Source: Pseudomonadota bacterium
Lineage (GTDB): Bacteria > Bdellovibrionota_C > UBA2361 > OMIW01
Reading direction: 5' to 3'
Assembly (NCBI GenBank): GCA_900299205.1
Contig: OMIW01000160.1
Span: forward strand, 1-10,549
DNA: 10,549 bases
Positions within the stretch are counted from its first letter, which is position 1; the number at the start of each line of letters is the position of its first letter. Below are positions 1 through 7,080 of this stretch, in pieces. A model generated the notes under the pieces. The model saw nothing but the letters and a program-made list of their open reading frames with translations, did no database searches and was not told the DNA's origin. The position numbers were made by a program, and so were the translations under genes.

Positions 1-329
1 ATCTTGCATTCCGTGTTAGTGAGGGGGGCGCGAACCTCTCTCTTGGCGAACGTCAGCTTATTTGTCTTGCTCGGGTTATGGTTGCGAACTGTCCCTTCGT
101 CATTATGGATGAACCAACGAGTGGGGTTGACTCGATAACCGATGCGATTATCCAATCAGTCCTCCGCTCCGCCCTCGCTGACAGAACGATAATAACGATA
201 GCGCATCGCCTCGAGACGCTTGGGCGGATGGATAGGATAATAGAGCTGGCCGGAGGGCAGGTCATCAGGGATGGGACTCCTGAGGAGTTACTGCCTCTAT
301 TGAGCGTTGAAGAGCTGAGGGAGGAGTAG
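1..329 (+). CDS. ABC transporter ATP-binding domain, C-terminal part (ABCC/MRP-like), 5' end outside window
   Basis: This is the last 108 residues of an ATP-binding cassette, read in the frame beginning at base 3 and ending at TAG 327-329; the true start is upstream of the window. Visible in order are the ABC signature (LSLGERQ, residues 12-18 of the visible part), Walker B with the catalytic glutamate and D-loop (VIMDEPTSGVD) and the H-loop histidine (ITIAHRLET). All residues needed for ATP hydrolysis in this half are present. The run VSEGGANLSLGERQ just before the signature is typical of the ABCC (MRP/CFTR) subfamily and of related fused exporters, so the missing part probably carries a membrane domain in the same chain; this is inference. 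The substrate cannot be told. It ends with an acidic tail (VEELREE). An internal ATG at 78 is not the start because it lies after the signature motif. Confidence 0.9.
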   Translation, partial: LAFRVSEGGANLSLGERQLICLARVMVANCPFVIMDEPTSGVDSITDAIIQSVLRSALADRTIITIAHRLETLGRMDRIIELAGGQVIRDGTPEELLPLLSVEELREE

Positions 330-473
330 GGGGGGCCTCGTTTCAAAATTAGCTCGCTCTGCGGGATGCCTCAGAAGAGTTGGGCGCTGGATCAGCATCT
401 CAACCCCAGGCATCAGCGCATCAGGTGACCAGATGGTAGTTTGGGATCCCGTTGCAGATTCGGGCTTGTGCCG

Positions 474-491
474 CGATATTCGAGAATATCG
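474..491. promoter_or_regulatory. Perfect 18-base palindrome, operator-like
   Basis: The arms CGATATTC (474-481) and GAATATCG (484-491) are exact inverse complements separated by GA. The compact symmetry and the lack of a following T-run fit a binding site for a dimeric regulator better than a terminator. It lies 158 bases before the cheX start. The regulator is unknown. Confidence 0.4.
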
Positions 492-520
492 TTCTGATAT
501 TACTTAAGATGTTGCAACCA

Positions 521-618
521 CTACCCTCCCTTCGGTAGGATGTGAGGCGATAACTTTTAGTGGTTTAAAGCATTGTTCACCCTCCTGATGATAGCCTCGC
601 AGGACGCTGACGGTCTGC
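521..618 (+). other. Possible structured RNA leader upstream of cheX
   Basis: Three potential hairpins follow one another. CTACC (521-525) pairs with GGTAG (534-538). GTGAGGC (542-548) pairs with GCCTCGC (594-600) through seven pairs, one of them G-T, and two more pairs follow after a mismatch. GCAGGAC (599-605) pairs with GTCTGC (613-618) with one bulged base. The second and third compete for bases 599-600, so they could be alternative folds. I do not recognise a known riboswitch class. Short stems occur by chance, so support is modest. Confidence 0.25.
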
Positions 619-648
619 TTGATTCGACATTTCTTGGTGATTGACTGT

Positions 649-1125
649 ATGAAGGCTGAGTATATTAACCCGTTTATCAATGCAGTAATGAGCACGATGG
701 ATACGATGGCGTTGACGCCATCAACCCCCGGTAGGCCATACCTGAAATCCGACCGCAAGACCTACGGTCCAGCCACGGGAGTTATCGGGATGGAGGGTCC
801 AAACATCAGGGGGAGCATGGCAATTAGTTTCGATGAGCCGTGCATCCTTGGTGTCTGCAGCCGCATGTTTATGCAGGATGTGACCACTATTGATGACAAC
901 ACCCTTGATGCGGTCGGCGAACTAACAAACGTGATTGCTGGTGTCGCCAAGTCAGAAATGTCGGAACGGGGCCTCTTGTTTGATATGGCGATACCAATCA
1001 TGATTTTCGGCCGTGGCATTGAGATAGAACAGTTTGCAAGAGGACCAGTCGTTGTCATTCCGTTTAAGACGGAATTCGGAAATTTTGTGGTTGAATCGAA
1101 TGTCTCTCCCACTGATGATAGGTAG
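649..1125 (+). CDS. cheX: CheX-family chemotaxis protein (CheY-P phosphatase family)
   Basis: The protein has 158 residues, the usual size for CheX. Characterised CheX dephosphorylates CheY-P in the cytoplasm and so resets the flagellar switch signal. The opening MKAEYINPFI and the repeat-like element VGELTNVIAG match the family; Glu91 and Asn94 of the ExxN motif correspond to the catalytic pair that inserts into the CheY active site. The segment GVIGMEGPNIRGSMAISF (44-61) is the conserved central beta hairpin. The ATG at 649 was chosen because family members start with this MKxxYINPF sequence; a TTG ten codons upstream (619) would add an atypical lead. A weak GGTGA lies about 8 bases before the ATG. 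No other chemotaxis gene is in the window, so this is a stand-alone copy, and a related role on another receiver domain is possible. The 110-base gap to hflK leaves co-transcription open. Confidence 0.85.
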   Translation: MKAEYINPFINAVMSTMDTMALTPSTPGRPYLKSDRKTYGPATGVIGMEGPNIRGSMAISFDEPCILGVCSRMFMQDVTTIDDNTLDAVGELTNVIAGVAKSEMSERGLLFDMAIPIMIFGRGIEIEQFARGPVVVIPFKTEFGNFVVESNVSPTDDR

Positions 1126-1235
1126 GGGATCCTTCGAAACTGATAAGGTTCCCGTACAGTTCCGTCTAAAGTGTTTTATCCCTAACCCTAATATTATTCA
1201 CCCTTTTAACTCCGTGCACCGAGGCATTCGTTATC

Positions 1236-2273
1236 ATGACTGACAGGGATTTCCTCAAGGAACTTGGCATTATCGTCCCCCCTCCCAAGAAGCCGACGGA
1301 GGGTACGAAACTGCGATCATTCCTTCCAGGAGGGATACTCCTTCTGGTGCTCGCCCTTGGGTGGAGCAGCTTTTATACGATTCCCGCCGAATCTGAGGGG
1401 GTCGTGCTCCGGTTTGGAAGGTACACAGACACGGTGCAGCCGGGGCTTCATTTTAAACTTCCCTTCGGGATTGACCAAGTAAGTATCCTTCCTACGAAGC
1501 GGCAACTCAAAGTTGAATTCGGCTTTGTTACGCCTCAGTATACCAATCCGAATCAAGGAGGTACCGATCCAGAGCGAGAAAAGGCGATGGTGACGGGAGA
1601 CTTGAATTCGGCGCTGGTTGAATGGGTGGTGCAGTATCGGATTAATGAGCCCAAAAAGTACCTGTTTGATGTAAGAAGCCCGACCCAGACACTCCGCGAT
1701 CTCTCAGAGGCGGCGATGCGGGAAGTAGTCGGTGATCGGACTGTAGATGAAGTAATTACGATCGGTCGACAGGAAATCGAGATAGCGGCGCTGGCGCGAC
1801 TGCAACAGCTTACCAAGATGTACCAGCTCGGCATTGTGGTCGATCAGGTTCAGTTGAAAAACGTCAATCCACCCCAACCCGTCCAAGCATCGTTTAACGA
1901 GGTAAATAAGGCACAACAAGATCGCGAGCGGATGATAAACCTTGCTCACGGGGATTATAACCAGTCGGTTCCACGCGCGAAGGGTGAGGCTGAATCGGCT
2001 ATTCAGGCTGCGGAGGGTTATCGCTTCAAGCGGGTGAATGAGGCGGAGGGAGATGTTGCATCGTTTAACGCTCTCCTCGCGGAATACATCAAGGCCCCAG
2101 CGATTACCCGGGCGCGGCTTTATCTAGAGACTATGGCTGAGATAATGCCACAGCTAAAGGGTAAGGTAATAGTTGATGAAAACCTGAGGCAGTGGATTCC
2201 GCTTCTGAATGTGCTTCGGGGGTCAGGCCCTCGTCGGGAGGTCGGGGCGCGGGAAGAGGAGGAACGACGATGA
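1236..2273 (+). CDS. hflK: HflK, membrane SPFH-domain subunit of the HflKC complex
   Basis: HflK and HflC form a large membrane-anchored cage that surrounds and modulates the FtsH protease. The 345-residue protein has a short polar N-terminus, one membrane segment at about 29-49 (rich in L, V and G), then the SPFH/band 7 domain beginning IPAESEGVVLRFGRY (49-63) and PGLHFKLPF (69-77). The DPEREKAMVTGDLN element and the VQLKNVNPPQPVQASFNEV stretch (205-223) are characteristic of HflK rather than other stomatins. A charged helical region (225-300) leads to RLYLETMAEIMP, also typical. It is shorter than E. coli HflK because the long Gly-rich N-terminal extension is missing. GAGG at 1221-1224 is a weak, rather distant binding site. 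An AT-rich stretch at 1189-1198 could hold a -10 box but I see no matching -35. The last bases overlap hflC by ATGA. Confidence 0.92.
   Translation: MTDRDFLKELGIIVPPPKKPTEGTKLRSFLPGGILLLVLALGWSSFYTIPAESEGVVLRFGRYTDTVQPGLHFKLPFGIDQVSILPTKRQLKVEFGFVTPQYTNPNQGGTDPEREKAMVTGDLNSALVEWVVQYRINEPKKYLFDVRSPTQTLRDLSEAAMREVVGDRTVDEVITIGRQEIEIAALARLQQLTKMYQLGIVVDQVQLKNVNPPQPVQASFNEVNKAQQDRERMINLAHGDYNQSVPRAKGEAESAIQAAEGYRFKRVNEAEGDVASFNALLAEYIKAPAITRARLYLETMAEIMPQLKGKVIVDENLRQWIPLLNVLRGSGPRREVGAREEEERR
2257..2263 (+). promoter_or_regulatory. Strong ribosome binding site fixing the hflC start
   Basis: AGGAGGA lies 7 bases before the ATG at 2270, inside the last codons of hflK. It decides the hflC start over a longer reading that would begin at 2192 deep inside hflK, and shows that the two genes are translated in a coupled way. 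Confidence 0.85.
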
Positions 2274-3256
2274 AGAATATTTTTGGTACTTTTTTGGGGG
2301 GGCTGGCGGGGCTTCTTCTGATCGTGCTCGCAAACACGCTCTTCACGGTTAATGAAACGGATCAAGTTATTATCACTCAGTTTGGAAAGCCGGTGGGATC
2401 ACCAATCTCTGAACCAGGGCTCCACTTTAAGATACCATTCATCCAAGCGGTAAATCGACTTGATAAGCGATTTCTCGAATGGGATGGTGCCCCGGTGGGG
2501 ATACCCACCAAGGATAAAACCTATATTTATGTAGATGCATTCGCCCGATGGCGGATTGAGGACCCGATGCGGTATTTTGTGCGCATACGAGATGAGCGAA
2601 GTGCCCAATCGCGCCTCGAGGATATTCTCGGCAGTGAGATAAGAAATGCTGTTGCTCGCCATCAACTTATCGAGATTGTCAGGAGCGACAAGGATCGGGT
2701 TCCTCAGACGGATGTATCTCTTCAGGCGGCTGACAAAACCGGCTCAATCGGTTCGTTACGCCCGATTGCTGCGGGTCGGCAGGTTGTCGAGGGGGAGATT
2801 AAGGCTGCATCATTGGGGAAGCTCAAAGAGTTTGGGATCGAGCTTCTTGATCTTCGATTGAATCGGGTAAACTACAACCCTGACGTTCTGGACCGCATTT
2901 ATCAGCGGATGATCAGCGAAAGACTACAGATAGCGCAGCGGTTTCGATCAGAGGGAGAGGGAGAGGCAGCTAAAATAGCTGGTCGTAAGGAGATGGACCT
3001 GCAAGAGATACGGTCGGGAGCGTATCGGAAAGTGCAGCAGATCCGGGGGGAGGCTGATGCAAAGGCATCGGAGATTTATGCGCGCTCATACAACCAGGAT
3101 CCGCAAACAGCGGAGTTTTATCAATTCCTCAGAACGCTCCAACTCTATCCCCGGATTTTGACGAGTGATACTCAGCTGGTTCTTTCAACCGATGCACCGG
3201 TACTCAGGTTGTTGAAGGAAATGACGGTGGACGGAGAGAGAGCTTCCGAGCCCTGA
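2270..3256 (+). CDS. hflC: HflC, membrane SPFH-domain subunit of the HflKC complex
   Basis: This is the partner of HflK in the FtsH-modulating complex. The 328-residue protein begins with an N-terminal membrane anchor (about 5-26, GTFLGGLAGLLLIVLANTLF), followed by the band 7 domain with VNETDQVIITQFGKPVG (27-43) and EPGLHFKIPF (48-57). The long helical part holds the HflC hallmark run RSEGEGEAAKIAGRKEMDL (226-244) and EADAKASEIYARSYNQDP (261-278), then FYQFLRTLQLYP (283-294), which ends the cage helix. The start at 2270 gives a 4-base ATGA overlap with hflK and uses the AGGAGGA site. It ends 61 bases from the convergent thiolase gene; no clear terminator hairpin lies between. ftsH, hfq and hflX are not in the window. 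Confidence 0.93.
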   Translation: MKNIFGTFLGGLAGLLLIVLANTLFTVNETDQVIITQFGKPVGSPISEPGLHFKIPFIQAVNRLDKRFLEWDGAPVGIPTKDKTYIYVDAFARWRIEDPMRYFVRIRDERSAQSRLEDILGSEIRNAVARHQLIEIVRSDKDRVPQTDVSLQAADKTGSIGSLRPIAAGRQVVEGEIKAASLGKLKEFGIELLDLRLNRVNYNPDVLDRIYQRMISERLQIAQRFRSEGEGEAAKIAGRKEMDLQEIRSGAYRKVQQIRGEADAKASEIYARSYNQDPQTAEFYQFLRTLQLYPRILTSDTQLVLSTDAPVLRLLKEMTVDGERASEP

Positions 3257-3317
3257 AAATAAGGAGAGACATCCCCACCGCCATGGGCTCCCGTTGTTTC
3301 TGCAACAGGCTCTGGTC

Positions 3318-4511
3318 TCAGGAGAGTCGTTCTGCTACGGCAAATGCCCCCTGACCACCGCCGACGCACATACCAACACCAAAATAGGTTGATCCTCGGC
3401 GGGTTGCTTCGTTGAGAGCGGTGGCAAATATTCGGGCACCGGTGCAGCCGAGGGGATGACCGAGCGCGATCGCGCCGCCATTGACATTGACCTTTGCGGG
3501 ATCGAGTTCAAGGGTCTTGATTATGGCGAGACACTGGGATGCAAACGCTTCATTGATCTCGATAATGTCGAGCGAATCTCGGGTAAGACCCGCGCGTGCA
3601 AGTGCTTTGGGGATCGCATCAATCGGCGCCACTCCCATAATAGCGGGATTGTTACCGGTGGTCGCAAAGCTCGCAATGCGCGCTCGGGGTGTGAGGTGGT
3701 GAGTGGCGACCGCCTCCGCGCTCGCAAGGAGCACCGCTGCGGCACCATCAGATATCTGCGATGCGTTTCCGGCGGTGACGCTTCCCGTTGCGGTGAATGC
3801 AGGTTTGAGACGGGCAAGTGATTCCGTCGAGGTATCAGGACGTGGCCCCTCGTCAGCGGTGAGCGTGATCGTTTTTTCGACTGCCTTGCCCCCTTCATAT
3901 ATCACCCGTGCAACCGAGACAGGTGCGATTTCTTCTGCAAAGTGGCCTGCCCCCTGAGCTGCCACTGCGCGACGGTGCGATTCGTAGGCAAAGGCATCCT
4001 GATCGTTGCGTGAAACCGAAAACTGGTGAGCGACGTTCTCTGCGGTCATCCCCATACTGAGGTAGGTATCTGAGTGTGAACCGGTGAGCGCGGGGTTGAG
4101 GAACGGTTGATTTCCCGCCATCGGGAGGCGGGTCATCGATTCGACCCCACCAGCAATCGCAACATCGACCCGACCCATCGCGATCGCGTCGTGGGCAGAG
4201 ATAATCGCCTGAAGCCCAGAGGCACAAAATCGATTGACGGTCATGCCGGTGGTCGTAAACGGAAGCCCTGCCCGCAGCGCAGCGATTCTGCCGATATTAA
4301 ATCCCTGCTCAGCCTCGGGGAAGGCGCATCCGATTACCAGATCATCTATCGCAGGTGGGGGCAGAGTCGGTGTACGCCCGAGGATCGCCTCAATCGCGAT
4401 GGCGATAAGATCGTCGGGGCGAACCATTTCGAGGGTGCCACGCCGTTTAGGAGTGCCCGCCTTTGCAATTGGGGTGCGAACTGCATCGATGATAAAAACG
4501 TCTCGAGACAT
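3318..4511 (-). CDS. fadA: Acetyl-CoA acyltransferase (3-ketoacyl-CoA thiolase)
   Basis: Thiolase cleaves 3-ketoacyl-CoA with CoA to acetyl-CoA and a shortened acyl-CoA, the last step of beta-oxidation; it acts in the cytoplasm. The 397 residues are full length for the family. Cys96 in NRFCASGL is the nucleophile, INEAFA is at 319-324, His352 lies in GGAIALGHPLGCTGAR, and Cys382 in GVGMCVGGGQG is the acid/base cysteine, so the active site is intact. The N-terminal VFIIDAVRTPIAKA is also typical. The start ATG is preceded by GGAG with a 7-base spacer on the minus strand (4519-4522). It follows fadN after 105 bases in the same direction, the fadN-fadA order known from Bacillus. An acetyl-CoA C-acetyltransferase role (short chain, biosynthetic) cannot be excluded from motifs alone; the neighbour favours degradation. 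Confidence 0.92.
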   Translation of the reverse strand: MSRDVFIIDAVRTPIAKAGTPKRRGTLEMVRPDDLIAIAIEAILGRTPTLPPPAIDDLVIGCAFPEAEQGFNIGRIAALRAGLPFTTTGMTVNRFCASGLQAIISAHDAIAMGRVDVAIAGGVESMTRLPMAGNQPFLNPALTGSHSDTYLSMGMTAENVAHQFSVSRNDQDAFAYESHRRAVAAQGAGHFAEEIAPVSVARVIYEGGKAVEKTITLTADEGPRPDTSTESLARLKPAFTATGSVTAGNASQISDGAAAVLLASAEAVATHHLTPRARIASFATTGNNPAIMGVAPIDAIPKALARAGLTRDSLDIIEINEAFASQCLAIIKTLELDPAKVNVNGGAIALGHPLGCTGARIFATALNEATRRGSTYFGVGMCVGGGQGAFAVAERLS

Positions 4512-4548
4512 AGTGTTTCTCCGGTCGAGGGAATAGGCATAAAGCGTT

Positions 4549-4591
4549 ATCGAATATGTCTAGTAATTACGGATTTCGTCGTTTATTCGAT
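4549..4591. repeat. Inverted repeat ahead of the thiolase gene
   Basis: ATCGAATA (4549-4556) and TATTCGAT (4584-4591) are exact inverse complements 27 bases apart in the AT-rich gap between fadN and the thiolase. The nearer arm ends 37 bases before the thiolase ATG. It could be a paired operator site, or chance in AT-rich sequence. The loop is long for a terminator and no T-run follows in the transcription direction. Confidence 0.25.
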
Positions 4592-4616
4592 TAAATCTGG
4601 CGCAATCCCATCTTTT

Positions 4617-6929
4617 TTAACTCTCCAATCCCTTCAGAAAACGACCCAATTTTTTGTGAGTTCCCTCCTGAGTGAGCAGCCATACAAACTGCTCTCGCTC
4701 AAGCTCAAGCATATACTGCTCTGAGACATACTGAGGTGATGAGATAACACCTCCAGTCATGACAAAGAGGAGGGTCTGTGCGAGGACGGCATCGTAGGGG
4801 GCGATAAAACCACTTCGCTTCATCTCCTCAAGCCGTTGTTCGAAGGGTGCCCGCCCCTCTGCACCAAGCACAAAGATATCGCCACGGGGAGGCCGTGGAA
4901 GGTAGGGGCTTGTGGCGTGCGCGACGACAAGCGATTTCGCGGCAGCTACAAGCTGATCAGCTCGGGGAATGATTCGTCCCCCTCGATCAAAAAATCCTGC
5001 ATCCATCGCCTCATAGCCGTTGTTGGTGACCATTCCCATAGCTATTCGCTCAAAGTTCTGACGGAAGAAGGGGAGGACACCCGCGAGATCTTTTGTTGGG
5101 GCTCGCTCCGCAGCAAGGAAGGCAAAGTGGGTGGACCCTACCCCGGCGGGAATAAGTCCAACTCCAAGCTCAACCAGGCCAACGTAGCTGTTGGGATGGG
5201 CAACGATGAGAGGGAGCGCGATAGAGAGCTCGGCACCACCGCCGAGCGCGAGCCCTTTGATAGCCCCGGCGAGTGGCTTGGGAAAGGTGTAGATGCGATT
5301 CATTAATCGTTGAAAACGGGACACCAGGTCATCAACAACCGAGAGCTGTCCTGCCTGAACGGCGCCACCGATCTCCTTGACGTTCGCCCCACCGCAGAAC
5401 GATCCACTTGCGGGATTACCGATTACCATCCCGAGCCACTTATCGCCTGAAACGACATCCAGGGCCTGTTCAAGCTCCTCGATGACTGAAAAGGAGAGGG
5501 TATTCGCTTTTGAGCGAAGCTCGAAGTGAAGTACTCCCTCCCCGAGATCTATGAGTGCTGATTCAGGTGCGGTATGAATCGCGGGTGCTGTGGAGGGGAA
5601 GAGGTCAGGGAGAGTTGGAATCATCCCGTGAGTGAAAATCGCCTCGCGAATCCAGTCGGGAAGGGTCAGCCCCCGAGCGGTAATTCGCTGAGCGATATCG
5701 ACGGAACCGAGAGCATTCCAAAGCTGAAAGGGACCGATATCCCATAAAAATCCTGCGCGTAGGGCAGTGTCGAGGTCTGCGGGTAGGTCTGTGATCTCGG
5801 GGATGCAGATCGCGCAGTAGTGGAGGAGTTCGAGGAAGTAGGACCGAATAAAATCGCCTGCCCGGCCTTCAAGGCCGAGTAACGCCTTAAGTCGCGCTGC
5901 CGGGGTCGGAAGTTTTATGATCGCGGAGAGATCTCCGAGATTCCCAGTGCCGCTTGGAGGACGATACTCGAGTGTCTGAAGATCGAGATTGCAGATGGTG
6001 TTGGTTGCTCTGTCTTTTGTCGAAAATCCCCGACCTTTCTCCGCTCCGAGATCGCCCCGTTCGACGAGCTTTTTAAGCGGTTCAGGGGGCACGAAAACGG
6101 CCCGGTATGGGTCATTCACAAGGTGCTGATGGAGCCCGCTGGTCACGTGGAGCACTGTTCCCAGGCCAACTTTGTCAGCGGTGCGGAACGTTGCTGATGC
6201 AGGGCGTCCGATAAGCGGTCCGGTGAGTAGCTCGATCTCCTCAATTGTGTAAGCGCCTGAGGCGAATTCCTGCATCGCCCGCATGAGAGCGAATACTCCG
6301 ATACGATTTGCGACAAAGGCAGGAGTGTCGTGCGCGATAACGATCTCTTTGGCCAGTATATCTGAGGCGAACCGGCTCACCACATCCTGCTGCGTGCGTG
6401 TCGCGTTCGGAGCAAAAATAAGCTCGAGGAGCTCGAGCGGCTCGGGATTAAAGAAGTGAAAGCCACCGACGAATTGAGCGCGGAGTTGCTCCGGTAAGCC
6501 AGCGGCGAGCAACCGCACGGGGATGCTGCTGGTGTTCGACGCAATTAATGCATTTGGTCGGACAAAGGGCGCGATGCGGGAAAAAAGGGCGAGTTTCTCC
6601 TCAATGTTCTCCCGGATTACCTCGATGATGAGATCCGCCTGTTTGATCAGAGGGAGGTGATCGTCATAATTACCTGGGGTAATCCGCCGAAGATCGCTTT
6701 CCCGATAAAAGGGGCGAGGCTTCAGTGAGGGTAGCTTTGCGAGAGCGTCCTCTGCGAATTTGTTTTTGTTACCTGGTTGCGGAAGATCGAGCAACAGGAC
6801 AGAGATCCCAACGCTCGCAAGGCGGGCAGCTATTTGCCGACCCATGATACCGGCACCGAGAACTGCCGCATGGCGGATCTGGTGCGGGGAGGTGATTGGC
6901 GAAAGGGGAGAGGTGGAGGATATTGCCAT
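4617..6929 (-). CDS. fadN: FadN-type 3-hydroxyacyl-CoA dehydrogenase / enoyl-CoA hydratase fusion
   Basis: One chain performs hydration of enoyl-CoA and NAD-dependent oxidation of 3-hydroxyacyl-CoA in beta-oxidation. The dehydrogenase comes first: Rossmann motif GAGIMG (25-30), IIEVIREN (101-108), SNTSSIP (131-137), HFFNP with catalytic His158, and TGPLIGRPASATFRT (236-250), a run typical of FadN. The crotonase domain is C-terminal (about 456-690): oxyanion-hole segments FCGGAN (511-516) and GLALGGGAEL (559-568), with both catalytic glutamates, Glu567 and Glu587 in GLVELGVGLIP. This order is opposite to E. coli FadB and matches Bacillus FadN (about 790 residues; here 770). The ATG at 6929 was chosen because it starts about 20 residues before the Rossmann strand; a GTG at 6998 would add 23 unrelated residues. 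Neither start has a visible Shine-Dalgarno sequence. TTGACA on the minus strand at 7055-7050 could be a -35 box, but no well-spaced -10 is seen. Confidence 0.93.
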   Translation of the reverse strand: MAISSTSPLSPITSPHQIRHAAVLGAGIMGRQIAARLASVGISVLLLDLPQPGNKNKFAEDALAKLPSLKPRPFYRESDLRRITPGNYDDHLPLIKQADLIIEVIRENIEEKLALFSRIAPFVRPNALIASNTSSIPVRLLAAGLPEQLRAQFVGGFHFFNPEPLELLELIFAPNATRTQQDVVSRFASDILAKEIVIAHDTPAFVANRIGVFALMRAMQEFASGAYTIEEIELLTGPLIGRPASATFRTADKVGLGTVLHVTSGLHQHLVNDPYRAVFVPPEPLKKLVERGDLGAEKGRGFSTKDRATNTICNLDLQTLEYRPPSGTGNLGDLSAIIKLPTPAARLKALLGLEGRAGDFIRSYFLELLHYCAICIPEITDLPADLDTALRAGFLWDIGPFQLWNALGSVDIAQRITARGLTLPDWIREAIFTHGMIPTLPDLFPSTAPAIHTAPESALIDLGEGVLHFELRSKANTLSFSVIEELEQALDVVSGDKWLGMVIGNPASGSFCGGANVKEIGGAVQAGQLSVVDDLVSRFQRLMNRIYTFPKPLAGAIKGLALGGGAELSIALPLIVAHPNSYVGLVELGVGLIPAGVGSTHFAFLAAERAPTKDLAGVLPFFRQNFERIAMGMVTNNGYEAMDAGFFDRGGRIIPRADQLVAAAKSLVVAHATSPYLPRPPRGDIFVLGAEGRAPFEQRLEEMKRSGFIAPYDAVLAQTLLFVMTGGVISSPQYVSEQYMLELEREQFVWLLTQEGTHKKLGRFLKGLES

Positions 6930-7080
6930 GGTGAGAAAACCGGAGAACAGGGGTTGCGTACGGCAAGATACCGACGTAACGGTAGTCCGCTTCCTCACGA
7001 TGAGGCACGAGGCGATCTTTGTCTATCCAGAAAAACGGTACTCTTCGGATGTCAAGAATGAAAAGAGGGCTTGACTGAAT

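Larger units (their letters stand above)
330..648. other. 319-base gap without a gene, probable cheX leader and promoter region
   Basis: No open frame here has both a sensible start and length; the longest plus-strand candidates are about 20-25 codons and lack a ribosome binding site. The region holds a perfect palindrome at 474-491 and possible hairpins between 521 and 618, listed separately. I could not find a sigma-70 promoter with both boxes, nor a hairpin with a T-run that would end the upstream ABC gene. Its length and position suggest an independent promoter for cheX and perhaps for the following hflKC pair. Confidence 0.6.

Noticed and set aside
432-507. 24-codon frame before cheX
   Set aside because: It has no ribosome binding site, is very short, and overlaps the palindrome at 474-491.
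3257-3317. Possible terminator between the convergent hflC and thiolase genes
   Set aside because: Only a 4-base stem (GTTG/CAAC) and a long imperfect GAGAC/GTCTC pairing are seen, with no T-run on either strand.
3456-3957. Plus-strand open frames over the thiolase gene
   Set aside because: They are antisense to a gene with an intact thiolase active site, and their products have no recognisable motif.
7020-7055. Sigma-70 promoter for fadN with TTGACA at 7055-7050 on the minus strand
   Set aside because: The best -10-like hexamer (TGGATA) is 20 bases away and matches poorly, so it is mentioned only as a possible -35 box.
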